Source of the DNA: an uncultured delta proteobacterium
GTDB taxonomy: Bacteria > Myxococcota_A > UBA9160 > JAFDET01
Length of the DNA: 45,680 nucleotides
Assembly (NCBI GenBank): GCA_947260035.1
Contig: CAMYOO010000041.1
Span: forward strand, 1-45,680
Reading direction: 5' to 3'
Within the stretch, counting starts at the first letter, position 1. Each line of letters starts with the position of its first letter. The notes below the pieces were generated by a model. It was given only the letters and a program-made list of their open reading frames with translations. It was not told the origin of the DNA and made no database searches. Positions 28,925 to 39,085 of this stretch are shown piece by piece. A program made the position numbers and the translations under genes.

Positions 28925-29841
28925 CGCGCTTCGATCTCGGCCAGGCGGCGCAGCGCATCCGCCAGATCAGCAGGCTCGGGCGCCTCGAAGCGCAGCGCTT
29001 CATCCGTCCGCGGATGCCGAAAGCCGAGCACGGCTGCGTGCAGGGCCGGGCGCTCGAGCAGCCGGGTGGGGTTGCGACGCCCGTAGACCGGGTCGCCGAC
29101 GATCGGCACCCCGGCGGATGCCAGGTGAACGCGGATCTGATGGGTGCGTCCCGTCTCCGGCCGGATCTCCAGCCAGCTCAAACCGCTGCGCGCGAAGCGC
29201 TCCAGCACGCGCCAGGCGGTGATCGCCTCCCGGCCCACGGGACTGGCCACGGACATGCGTTTGCGATCGCGCCGATGGCGGCCCACGGGCCGGTCGATGC
29301 GCCCTGCGTCGCGGCCGGGCAGGCCGCGGACCAGCGCCCGATAGATCCGCTCGATGCTGTGGTCGCGAAACTGCTCCGCCAGGCCGCGGTGGGCGGCGTC
29401 GTTCTTGGCGGCCACCAACACCCCGCTGGTTCCCCGGTCCAGGCGGTGCACGATACCCGGCCGCAGCACGCCGCCCACGCCGGCCAGGTCGCCGCAGTGG
29501 TGAAGCAGCGCGTTGACCAGCGTTCCGTCGGGGTGACCGGGCGCCGGGTGCACCACCAGCCCGGCGGGCTTGTCCACCACGATCAGGTCCGCGTCCTCGT
29601 AGAGGACCTTCAGCGGGATCGGCTGGGGCTCCAGTGCGCAGCCCACGGGATCCGGCGGCTCGGCCTGCAGCACGTCGCCGGAGCGCACACGGCGTGAGGC
29701 GCGCGCCGGCTCGTCGTTGACGCGAACGTGGCCAGCGTCGATCCAGCGCCGCACCTGGGCGCGGGGCTGGCCGGCGGCATCGGCCAGGGCGAGATCGAGA
29801 CGGCGCCCCGCCTCCTCTTCGCCCACCACGAAGGTCACCAT
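28921..29841 (-). CDS. rluD: RluD-type 23S rRNA pseudouridine synthase
   Basis: A 306-residue pseudouridine synthase of the RluA/RluD family. It starts with an S4 RNA-binding domain (RRLDLALADAAGQPRAQVRRWIDAGHVRVND). The catalytic motif HRLDRGTSG has the nucleophile Asp135, and ETGRTHQIRVHLASAGVPIVGDPVYG is the conserved C-terminal block. RluD modifies helix 69 of 23S rRNA; whether this protein is RluD or another family member cannot be settled from motifs alone. The ATG at 29841 overlaps the upstream small gene by 7 bases, and its stop overlaps pgeF. Confidence 0.92.
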   Translation of the reverse strand: MVTFVVGEEEAGRRLDLALADAAGQPRAQVRRWIDAGHVRVNDEPARASRRVRSGDVLQAEPPDPVGCALEPQPIPLKVLYEDADLIVVDKPAGLVVHPAPGHPDGTLVNALLHHCGDLAGVGGVLRPGIVHRLDRGTSGVLVAAKNDAAHRGLAEQFRDHSIERIYRALVRGLPGRDAGRIDRPVGRHRRDRKRMSVASPVGREAITAWRVLERFARSGLSWLEIRPETGRTHQIRVHLASAGVPIVGDPVYGRRNPTRLLERPALHAAVLGFRHPRTDEALRFEAPEPADLADALRRLAEIEAR

Positions 29842-30101
29842 ATCCGCGCGCGAACACTCCGGCTGCCGCAGACCAGGACGTCTACGATCGCGCGGTCGAC
29901 GAAGTTCTCCTTGTGCAGCAGCTCCGGATCGACGCGACTCTCGAAGTAGGCCCGGGCCTCTTCGAAGTGCCCCCCCATGCGCTCGAAGAGGTCGTCCTGC
30001 TCCAGACCCTGGCGGACGGCGTCGCGGTTGTAGAGCAGCACGTCCGACAGGATCGCGCGGGCCAGCCGGCGCGCACGCGCGGCATCGGCGATGCGGGCCA
30101 C
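29835..30101 (-). CDS. Small conserved-type protein, possibly N-terminally truncated
   Basis: An 88-residue helical, charged protein with the run ARRLARAILSDVLLYNRDAVRQG, then LFERMGGHFEEARAYFESRV. From memory this resembles a short segment found at the C-terminus of longer zinc-ribbon or FHA proteins in deltaproteobacterial genomes; I have not verified it. The only usable start is a GTG at 30101, directly after an in-frame TAG and without a good ribosome site. The repeat element begins 3 bases upstream, at 30104. It could be a stand-alone domain or the remnant of a longer gene cut by the element. It overlaps rluD by 7 bases. Confidence 0.55.
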   Translation of the reverse strand: MARIADAARARRLARAILSDVLLYNRDAVRQGLEQDDLFERMGGHFEEARAYFESRVDPELLHKENFVDRAIVDVLVCGSRSVRARIW

Positions 30102-30103
30102 CT

Positions 30104-30267
30104 AGCAGCCCGACCCAGGATGGAATGCGCCCGCCCGGGCGTCGGGACGCCGCGCCGGCAAGGCGCGCGACCGAGCCATGTCCGTCGCAACGGCGCAAGC
30201 AGCGCAATGCAGCCAGCGCGGATGGATCGGCGTCCGGGGAGTGTGCTCCATCTTGGGTCGGGCTCCT
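30104..30267. repeat. Stem-loop repeat element, copy 2
   Basis: Two 56-base arms (30104-30159 and 30212-30267) are inverted and pair well at their outer ~20 bases (AGCAGCCCGACCCAGGATGG against its near-complement) and inner ~10 bases, with a decayed middle. The 52-base core begins AAGGCGCGCGACCGA, almost as in the element at 6434-6542, and ends with a similar CAGCGCAATGCA. The element exactly fills the gap between the J-like/HTH gene (stop overlapping by 2 bases) and the 88-residue gene. Confidence 0.75.
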
Positions 30268-30934
30268 AGTGGCGGCCTCCGCGGCTCCCCTCGCCCCGGT
30301 GCTGCTGCAGACGCTCCACGTAGGAGAGCGACGCTCCCGGCGCGTCGAGACCCAGGCAGCGGGCGTAGGCGCTGACGAAGCCGCGCACGTAGACCGTTGC
30401 CGGGAGATCGTCGAAGCGCTCGTCCTCGATGAAGTGGATGTAGGTCGGGTTGACCTTGGTCAACTCGGCGATCTGATCGATCTCGACCCCGCGCAGCAGC
30501 CGCGCACGGCGCAGCCGTGCGCCGTCGTACATGGTGCCATCGCCCTCGTCGTCCACGTCCTCGAAGCCGGAGATGCTGGGCATCACCTCGGCCTTCGAAT
30601 GCGGCGGCACTTCGGAGACCAGGGCCGGCATCAGCTCCGCCTGCTCCAGCGGATCGGGGAAGGGCTCAGGGTCTCGCCAGGCCGAGTCGTCCTCTCCGCC
30701 CAACCCGGCGTCGTAGCGCTGGCGCGCGGTGGGGTCGGAAAGAATCTCGTAGGCCAGATCCACGCGCTCGCGGGTGGCTCGGGAATCCTTCTCCGACAGG
30801 AGGGAGTAGACGGCTATGGAGTCGTCGCCGTAGGTGGCCAGAGCCATCCGATAGGCGCGCTCGATTTCTTCAGGCGCAGCATCCGTCGAAATCTCGAGAA
30901 TCTCGTAGTGGCTCTGATCCGAGAACGGCTTCAC
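30266..30934 (-). CDS. J-like domain fused to RodZ-type helix-turn-helix
   Basis: A 222-residue protein. Residues ~8-77 look like a DnaJ domain (HYEILEISTDAAPEEIERAYR, LAYEILSDPTARQRYDAGL), but the HPD tripeptide that stimulates DnaK is absent: YGD stands at residues 35-37. An acidic linker follows. Residues ~138-197 form a RodZ/HTH_25 helix-turn-helix (LRRARLLRGVEIDQIAELTKVNPTYIHFIEDERFDDLP, then YVRGFVSAYARCLGLD). There is no transmembrane helix. The GTG overlaps the stop of the upstream MinD-like gene (GTGA), so the two products are probably partners, perhaps in cell polarity or positioning. Its stop lies in the repeat element. Confidence 0.8.
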   Translation of the reverse strand: MKPFSDQSHYEILEISTDAAPEEIERAYRMALATYGDDSIAVYSLLSEKDSRATRERVDLAYEILSDPTARQRYDAGLGGEDDSAWRDPEPFPDPLEQAELMPALVSEVPPHSKAEVMPSISGFEDVDDEGDGTMYDGARLRRARLLRGVEIDQIAELTKVNPTYIHFIEDERFDDLPATVYVRGFVSAYARCLGLDAPGASLSYVERLQQHRGEGSRGGRH

Positions 30935-31911
30935 GCTTCCTCCACGGCAGCGGGTCCCAGCGACTGGATCACCTTGCGCGCGATGCGGCGCAGGTAGACC
31001 GCCGCATCGCAGTTGGGATGCACGTCTACCAGCGGCCGGCGAGCCACCACCGACTCGCGGACCCCGGCATCGTGGTTCACGTAACCCAGATACTCGGCCT
31101 CGAGCCCGAAGTAGCTGCGGCACACGCTGCGCACCGAGAACCCCAGCTTGATCTCGTCCGCCGTGCGGACGTCGTTGATCAGCAGGCGCGGCCGGAAGCG
31201 GCGCAGGGTCTCCGCGAAGCGCCCTCCCTCGCTGGGATCCAGCTGCTCGATTTCGCGCAGCAGGTCCGCCGGGGTGCGGATGCCGCGCTCGTTGCTCTGA
31301 TCCATGGCCTGGGTCACCAGGGCCCGCACCGAGTGGGTCAGCATGGAGAGCCGCATGCGCCGGTAGAAGGCGGCCCGCAGGAACGAGTAGGCATTCTCCA
31401 TGGATGTGGGCTCCGGGCAGAACACCACGATCCCGTCGTCGCCGACCAGGAAGTAGTCCATCACCGCGGGATGGGTGCCCGCCCCCAGGTCGATCAGCAC
31501 CAGGTCCACCGGGAGCTGACGCAGGCGCGAGAGCAGCCGCACCCGCTGGAAGTGGCCGGGCTGGGCCGCCGCCAGGTTGGCGTGGGTGGCCGCGATCAGC
31601 CGCAGGTTCGGCACCCCCGTCTCCACCATGAGCTTAGTCAGCTCTTCTTCCCGGTTGGCCACGAAGTCGGCCAGCGAGAGAGGCGGCGGGGGCACACCGA
31701 AGCAGGTGTGGGTGTTGGCGCCCTCCAGGTCGCCGTCCACCACCACCACGTCGAATCCCTCGCGGGCGATAGCCGCAGCGAGGTTGACGGTGACGAAGGT
31801 CTTGCCCACGCCCCCTTTTCCGCCACCCACGGCGATCATACGAGCGGTGTCCGGCGCAGCGCCGGTCGCTCGGCTCGCCGTGCCGGCGCTGCCTGCACTC
31901 GTATCGATCAC
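30931..31911 (-). CDS. MinD/ParA-like (FlhG-like) P-loop ATPase
   Basis: A 326-residue deviant-Walker ATPase. It has VGGGKGGVGKTFVTVNLAAAIA near residue 28, the A' motif VVVVDGDLEGANTHTCFG, and VLIDLGAG for Walker B. Such proteins dimerise on ATP and position structures in the cell. It resembles FlhG/YlxH more than MinD, as there is no clear C-terminal membrane-targeting helix. The first 25 residues are low-complexity. The GTG at 31911 has GGGGG just upstream; a shorter form from an internal ATG before IAVGGGKGG is possible. It is coupled to the J-like/HTH gene by a GTGA overlap. No flagellar gene is in the window. Confidence 0.85.
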   Translation of the reverse strand: MIDTSAGSAGTASRATGAAPDTARMIAVGGGKGGVGKTFVTVNLAAAIAREGFDVVVVDGDLEGANTHTCFGVPPPPLSLADFVANREEELTKLMVETGVPNLRLIAATHANLAAAQPGHFQRVRLLSRLRQLPVDLVLIDLGAGTHPAVMDYFLVGDDGIVVFCPEPTSMENAYSFLRAAFYRRMRLSMLTHSVRALVTQAMDQSNERGIRTPADLLREIEQLDPSEGGRFAETLRRFRPRLLINDVRTADEIKLGFSVRSVCRSYFGLEAEYLGYVNHDAGVRESVVARRPLVDVHPNCDAAVYLRRIARKVIQSLGPAAVEEA

Positions 31912-31936
31912 GGAACCCCCTACCGTGATGCGACGT

Positions 31937-32560
31937 CTACTTCTCGAGCTCGGTGTTCCAGTAAGAAGCGTCGACGATGTTCAGGAACGGCCGCCACTCG
32001 TTGTAGCGAACGCTGGAAATCATGAGGTTCATGAGCGGCGTCCAGCGCGGACGCAGCGGAAGGCGGCGCAGCTTCAGGCCGGCTTGCTCCGGCGTGCGGC
32101 CGCCCTTGCGTCGGTTGCAGTCGACGCACGAGCACACCACGTTCTCCCAGGTGCTGCGGCCGCCGAGCGCCCGCGGAACCACGTGGTCCAGGTTCAGCTC
32201 GGCGCGAGCGGGCTTGCGCCTGCAGTACTGACACGTGAAGCCGTCGCGCGCGAAGATGTTGATGCGGCTGAAGCGAACGTGGCGCTTGGGTACGCGGTCG
32301 AAGGCCACCAACACGATCACGCGCGGAACGCGCATGGCCCCGCCCGGGGTGCCGACGAAGTCCTCGTCCCGCGCCACGGCGAGCTGTTGCCAGCTCTCGA
32401 AGTCAAAGGTCTGGTACTGCTCGTCCACGGCCCGCGCGATGCCCTGGTAGATCAGCGAGAACGCCCGACGCACGCTGGTTACGTGAATCGGCAGGTAGGA
32501 CCGATTGAGAACGAGAACGCTCGAGCTCAGCACTCCGCGAGAATAGCCCGAGGCGAGCAT
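31937..32560 (-). CDS. HNH endonuclease family protein
   Basis: A 207-residue HNH protein of the stand-alone bacterial type. The N-terminus has VLVLNRSYLPIHVTSVRRAFSLIYQG, and the nuclease core is FTCQYCRRKPARAELNLDHVVPRALGG, then TWENVVCSCVDCNRRKGGRT, with two CxxC pairs binding a structural zinc and the HNH catalytic residues. Proteins of this type are common single genes with unknown role, possibly DNA repair. The ATG at 32560 was chosen, though the family often starts nearer the GTG at 32533. It follows selA by 5 bases. Not evidently part of a restriction or toxin system. Confidence 0.88.
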   Translation of the reverse strand: MLASGYSRGVLSSSVLVLNRSYLPIHVTSVRRAFSLIYQGIARAVDEQYQTFDFESWQQLAVARDEDFVGTPGGAMRVPRVIVLVAFDRVPKRHVRFSRINIFARDGFTCQYCRRKPARAELNLDHVVPRALGGRSTWENVVCSCVDCNRRKGGRTPEQAGLKLRRLPLRPRWTPLMNLMISSVRYNEWRPFLNIVDASYWNTELEK

Positions 32561-32565
32561 GAGGT

Positions 32566-33969
32566 TCAATCCGTGCGGCCCAGCGCGAAGGCCAGGGCGT
32601 GCTCCAGGTCGGCCTGGTCGCCGTCGAGCAGGGTGCGCACGTCGAGCAGCAGGGCGTCATCTCGGATCCGGCCGAGGACCGGAACCGGCGCCTCGCGAAG
32701 CCGGGCAGCCAGGGCATCGGGACCCCGTGATGCGCGCAACGCCACCACCCAGGTGGGAAGCTCGAAGCCGGGCAGCGACCCGCCCCCCACCGCCGAACGC
32801 TCCTGCTCCGCAGTGACGGCGGCGGCCGAGCCCAGGCGCTGGCCCAGCCGCAGCGCCAGCTTCTCCGCGTGGGCGCGCAGCTCGGATGCATCGGCGCCGA
32901 GCGCGCGCAGGGTCGGGATCCGCTCCGGGCGACCCTCCAGCAAGGCACGCAGAACGGCGTCGAGGGCTGCCAGGCCCAGCTTGTCCAGACGCAGCGCCCG
33001 GGCCAAGGGGTTGCGGGCCATGGCCTCTACGATCTCGTTGCGGCCCAGCACGATGCCCGCCTGCGGCCCGCCCAGGAGCTTGTCGCCCGAGAAGCAGACC
33101 AGGTCCGCACCCTGGCGCAGCCGCGCCGGCGCGAGGGTCTCGGCGGGCAGCTCCACGCCCGGCACGGACGTGAGGGTTCCGCTGCCCAGGTCCTCCACCA
33201 ACGGGATGCCGTGACGCCGGGCGATCTCGGCCAGCTCCTCCAGGCCGACCTCGGCCACGAAGCCGTGCTGCTCGAAGTTGCTGCGATGCACCTTGAGCAG
33301 CAGAGCCGTGTCGGAAGCGATGGCCTGTTCGTAATCGCGCGGGTGGGTGCGGTTGGTGGTGCCCACCTCCACCAGGCGGACGCCGGCCCGCTCCAGGATC
33401 TCGGGGACCCGGAACGAGCCGCCAATCTCCACCAGCTCGCCCCGAGAGACCACCACCTCGCGACCCCGAGCCAGGGTGTCCAGGGCCAGGAGCACTGCAG
33501 CCGCGTTGTTGTTCACCGCCAGCGCCGCCTCGGCTCCCGAGAGGATCACCAGCTTGTCGCGCAGCGAAGCCAGCCGATTGCCGCGGCCGCCGCCGGCCAG
33601 GTCGAGCTCCAGGTCGCTGTATCCGGCCGCGGCCTCGCTCACCGCGGCGGCGGCCTCCGCGCCCAACACGGCCCGCCCCAGGTTGGTGTGCAGCACCACC
33701 CCGGTAGCGTTGATGACGCGCCCCGGGCGCGGCCGGCACAGCCCCGCCGCCAGCCGGGCGGCCTGGGCCTCCAGGGCCCCGAGCGCCGGAGGCTCGGCCC
33801 CCGGGCTCGCATCCAGGTCGCGACGCGCGGCCGCGACGGCGCGTCTGGAACCCTCTACACGCGCCCAGGCCGGCAGATCCGGCCGGGACCGGGCCAGGAC
33901 CTCGGCCAAGCGCCCTACCGCGGGGAGACCGCTTCTCGGATCTGCCTTGACCTTGTCCCCGGGATGCAT
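32566..33969 (-). CDS. selA: L-seryl-tRNA(Sec) selenium transferase
   Basis: A PLP enzyme of about 467 residues that converts seryl-tRNA(Sec) to selenocysteinyl-tRNA with selenophosphate. It has INATGVVLHTNLGRAVL, ALAVNNNAAAVLLAL, VVVSRGELVEIGGSFRVPEI, VGTTNRTHPRDYEQAI, the PLP lysine in VCFSGDKLLGGPQAGIV and GRIRDDALLLDVRTL. Its presence implies that this organism makes selenoproteins. No selB, selD or tRNA(Sec) was found in the window, although selB often follows selA. The ATG at 33969 was preferred; an in-frame GTG at 33984 adds 5 residues. Confidence 0.93.
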   Translation of the reverse strand: MHPGDKVKADPRSGLPAVGRLAEVLARSRPDLPAWARVEGSRRAVAAARRDLDASPGAEPPALGALEAQAARLAAGLCRPRPGRVINATGVVLHTNLGRAVLGAEAAAAVSEAAAGYSDLELDLAGGGRGNRLASLRDKLVILSGAEAALAVNNNAAAVLLALDTLARGREVVVSRGELVEIGGSFRVPEILERAGVRLVEVGTTNRTHPRDYEQAIASDTALLLKVHRSNFEQHGFVAEVGLEELAEIARRHGIPLVEDLGSGTLTSVPGVELPAETLAPARLRQGADLVCFSGDKLLGGPQAGIVLGRNEIVEAMARNPLARALRLDKLGLAALDAVLRALLEGRPERIPTLRALGADASELRAHAEKLALRLGQRLGSAAAVTAEQERSAVGGGSLPGFELPTWVVALRASRGPDALAARLREAPVPVLGRIRDDALLLDVRTLLDGDQADLEHALAFALGRTD

Positions 33970-34355
33970 GATGTTGGATCTCACGAGTTTGTGCGGCTCG
34001 GCAGGGTCCGGTTGATGGTGCCACGGTGCGCCAGCGGGCCTCGCCCGGGCGAGCGGGACGGGCGACGGGGAGGTCGTCCGCGGGGGCTCACCGGAGCAGG
34101 CCAGCCGTCACGGTAGAGTGAGTCACATTGCGAGTCAACGCTTTAGCCTTTGATTTCGGGAGCTTAGAGAGAGCCTCCCGTCCTCCGGACGGCGCCTTCC
34201 GCGCCCCCGTACCCCGCTTGGCCTCCCCGACTCTCAGGATCCACTGAGGTCCACGTCCCGCCTCAGGCCAGGCCAAGGCTCGCCCAATACAGGAGCGGCG
34301 TAGATCCGCATGTCCACCCCCTTGGGGGCCGGGCCCGCTCCGTGGGAAAGTCGAA
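33970..34355. other. Intergenic region between divergent selA and rng
   Basis: About 385 bases without a supported gene, between divergent selA and rng, so it must hold both promoters. By eye it contains short dyads: CTCGCCCGGGCGAG near 34045-34060, CGGGAG...CTCCCG around 34157-34180, and CCGTCC-TCC-GGACGG near 34180. No tRNA(Sec) or other tRNA fold was seen, nor clear -35/-10 boxes. An open frame on the minus strand here runs into the antisense of rng and is not credible. Confidence 0.5.
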
Positions 34356-36218
34356 ATGAGCAACGAGATCGTGGTGAACGCCACGCCGGGCGAGACCCGG
34401 GTGGCCATCCTCGAGAAGGGCAGCTTCGTCGAGCTCTTCATCGAGCGCGCCAGCACCCGCAGCATGGTGGGCAAGGTGGTCAAGGGCCGCGTCACCCGGG
34501 TGCTGCCGGGCATGCAGGCCGCCTTCGTGGACATCGGCCTGGAGAAGGCCGCCTTCCTCTACGTCGGCGACTACCTGGCGGAGACCGATTCGGACGACGG
34601 GGACTCCCGCCGCCGCCGCCGCAACGGTAACGGCCGCCAGATGCCCAAGATCGAGGCGCTGCTCTCCGAGGGCCAGGAGGTGGTGGTCCAGGTGGCCAAG
34701 GAACCCATCGGCACCAAGGGCGCCCGGATCACCTCCCACGTCTCCATCGCCGGCCGCCATCTGGTGCTGACGCCGTCGGGCCGCCGGGTGGGCGTCTCGC
34801 GGCGCATCGGCTCCGACAAGGAGCGCCGCCGACTGCGCGACACCGTGGAGCGAATGCGCCCCAAGGACCTGGGCTTCATCATCCGCACCGCCAGCGGCGG
34901 GGTCAAGGAGTCGGACCTGGAGGCCGACGTCAAGTACCTGTCGGAGACCTGGGAGGAGATCCAGTCGGGCAAGGCCCAGGCCCGCGCTCCGCACATCCTC
35001 TACCACGAGCCGGACCTGCCCATGCGGGTGATCCGCGACGCGGTGGGCGACGAGACCAAGCGCATCGTGATCGACGACCCGGATGTGTACGCGGAGATGA
35101 AGAAGTTCGTCGATCGCTTCATGGTCGATCCGCCGACCATCGAGCACTACGAAGGTGACCTTCCCATCTTCGACCACTTCCAGCTCGAGGAGCAGATCGA
35201 CCGGAACCTGGGCCGGAAGGTATGGCTCAAGAGCGGCGGCTACCTGATCGTCGACCAGAGCGAGGCCCTCACCGCCATCGACGTCAACACCGGCCGCTAC
35301 GTGGGCAAGCGCGACCTGGAGGAGACGGTCCTCAAGACCAACCTCGAGGCGGTGCGCGAGGTGGTGCACCAGCTCCGCTTCCGCAACATCGGTGGGCTGA
35401 TCATCATCGACCTGATCGACATGGACGACTTCACCAACCGGGAGAAGGTGTATCGCGCCCTCCAGGAGGTCCTGCGCGGCGACAAGGCCCGCACCAACAT
35501 CCTCAAGATCTCGGAGCTCGGGCTCGTGGAGATGACGCGCAAGCGCACCCGCGAGAACCTGGTGCAGGTGCTGGGCGAGCCGTGCTCCTACTGCGAGGGC
35601 AAGGGCTACGTGCTCTCGCCCGAGAGCGTCGCCTTCCGCGTGCTGCGGGAGATCCGCAAGGACCTGCCCCGGCTGAGCGGCCAGCGCATCGCGGTGACCG
35701 TCTCGCGCCGGGTGGGTGAGCTGCTGCTGGGCCGTGACCGGCCTGCGCTGGAGGCCCTGGAGGCAACGCTCGGCCGCGAGATCGAGATCTCGGTGCGCCC
35801 CAACCTGCACCACGAGCAGTTCGAGGTCCGCACCAGCGATCCGGGCAGCGGCATTGCCTTCACCCCGGCCTGGCTGGGCGAGGGGCCGGGCAACGGTGCC
35901 GACGTCGAGGCCGAGGACGCCGAGGTGGAGGCCGATGAGGAGGCGGCCGCGGCCCGGGCGGCGCAGGAGGCTGCGGAGGCCGACGCCCCGGCAGAACCCG
36001 ACGTGGCCGAGGAGACCGGAGAGCCCTTGGAGGCCCCGGCTGCCGACATCGAGACAGCCGGTCTGGAGGCGCCCTCCGGGGCCCCGGAGCCCTTTCAGGC
36101 GCTGCCGGCCGAGCCGCCTCCCGCCCCGGAGCCGGACCCGGGCCTCGAGCCGCAGGCGCTTGACGCCGAAGAGGAATCCCGGATACTGCCGGATTCCGAA
36201 AAGCCCGAGGGTTCGTGA
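34356..36218 (+). CDS. rng: Ribonuclease G/E family endoribonuclease
   Basis: A 620-residue RNase E/G that cleaves single-stranded A/U-rich RNA in rRNA maturation and mRNA decay. An S1-like domain (RVTRVLPGMQAAFVDIGLEKAAFLYVGD) is interrupted by a basic insertion (DSRRRRRNGNGR). The catalytic domain has ALTAIDVNTGRYVGKRDLEETVLKTNLEA and GGLIIIDLIDM with metal-binding Asp residues. The Zn-link CSYCEGKG and the small domain follow. The last ~130 residues are an acidic Ala/Glu/Pro tail, probably disordered. The stop overlaps the rplU ATG by one base (TGATG). Confidence 0.95.
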   Translation: MSNEIVVNATPGETRVAILEKGSFVELFIERASTRSMVGKVVKGRVTRVLPGMQAAFVDIGLEKAAFLYVGDYLAETDSDDGDSRRRRRNGNGRQMPKIEALLSEGQEVVVQVAKEPIGTKGARITSHVSIAGRHLVLTPSGRRVGVSRRIGSDKERRRLRDTVERMRPKDLGFIIRTASGGVKESDLEADVKYLSETWEEIQSGKAQARAPHILYHEPDLPMRVIRDAVGDETKRIVIDDPDVYAEMKKFVDRFMVDPPTIEHYEGDLPIFDHFQLEEQIDRNLGRKVWLKSGGYLIVDQSEALTAIDVNTGRYVGKRDLEETVLKTNLEAVREVVHQLRFRNIGGLIIIDLIDMDDFTNREKVYRALQEVLRGDKARTNILKISELGLVEMTRKRTRENLVQVLGEPCSYCEGKGYVLSPESVAFRVLREIRKDLPRLSGQRIAVTVSRRVGELLLGRDRPALEALEATLGREIEISVRPNLHHEQFEVRTSDPGSGIAFTPAWLGEGPGNGADVEAEDAEVEADEEAAAARAAQEAAEADAPAEPDVAEETGEPLEAPAADIETAGLEAPSGAPEPFQALPAEPPPAPEPDPGLEPQALDAEEESRILPDSEKPEGS

Positions 36219-36529
36219 TGTACGCGGTCGTCCGCAGCGGTGGTAAGCAGGTCCGGGTCGAGCCCGGCAAGAAGGTCCGCGTCGAGAAGCTGGCCGGTGA
36301 GGTCGGCTCTCAGGTGGAGCTCGACGATGTCCTCCTGGTAGGAGGCGAGGGCGAGGCTCGCGTGGGGCGCCCGCGCGTGGACGGCGCCCGGGTGCTGGGA
36401 ACCATCACCGCCCAGGGCCGCGGCGCCAAGATCGTGGTCTGGAAGTTCAAGCGCCGCAAGAACTACCGGCGCAAGCAGGGTCACCGCCAGGCCTACACCG
36501 AGATCCAGGTCGACCAGATCGCAGGCTAG
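36218..36529 (+). CDS. rplU: 50S ribosomal protein L21
   Basis: A 103-residue L21 of the large subunit: [25 protein letters not shown] at the start, [24 protein letters not shown] near the end. The ATG at 36218 was chosen over an adjacent GTG because it begins the family N-terminus; GAGGG lies 6 bases upstream inside rng. It forms the common rplU-rpmA-obgE row. Confidence 0.96.
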   Translation: MYAVVRSGGKQVRVEPGKKVRVEKLAGEVGSQVELDDVLLVGGEGEARVGRPRVDGARVLGTITAQGRGAKIVVWKFKRRKNYRRKQGHRQAYTEIQVDQIAG

Positions 36530-36555
36530 CCCGCACAGGGACCGAGGAAGATCCG

Positions 36556-36810
36556 ATGGCGCACAAAAAGGGACAGGGCAGCTCACGCAACGGTCGCGAC
36601 AGCAACTCGCAGCGCCGGGGCGTGAAGCGCTTCGGTGGCCAGAACGTGCGGGCGGGCAACATCCTCGTCCGCCAGCTTGGAACCCGGATCCATCCGGGCC
36701 GCAACGTCGGCTGCGGAAGGGATTACACGCTCTTCGCGCTGTGCGACGGCGTCGTGCAGTATGGCCGTTCGCGCGGTCGCGTCGTCGCCACCATCGAGCC
36801 GCCCGCCTAG
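36556..36810 (+). CDS. rpmA: 50S ribosomal protein L27
   Basis: An 84-residue L27 with [28 protein letters not shown], whose N-terminal tail reaches the peptidyl transferase centre, and [21 protein letters not shown]. No extra N-terminal leader peptide is present, unlike in Firmicutes. It lies 26 bases after rplU and 56 before obgE. Confidence 0.96.
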   Translation: MAHKKGQGSSRNGRDSNSQRRGVKRFGGQNVRAGNILVRQLGTRIHPGRNVGCGRDYTLFALCDGVVQYGRSRGRVVATIEPPA

Positions 36811-36815
36811 GATAG

Positions 36816-39081
<2,266 letters not shown>

Positions 39082-39085
<4 letters not shown>

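Noticed and set aside
30931-31911. ParA of a chromosome-partition parAB locus
   Set aside because: No ParB gene or parS-like site is next to it; the sequence is closer to FlhG/MinD.
31937-32560. HNH gene as part of a defence or restriction system
   Set aside because: No methyltransferase, helicase or other defence gene adjoins it; it is flanked by selA and a MinD-like gene, and this HNH type is a common solitary gene.
33970-34355. Possible tRNA(Sec) gene near selA
   Set aside because: No acceptor stem, T-loop (GTTCGA-type) or CCA end could be found by eye.
34088-35813. Minus-strand frames antisense to rng, including one reaching into the selA-rng gap
   Set aside because: They mirror rng codons and show no family motif.
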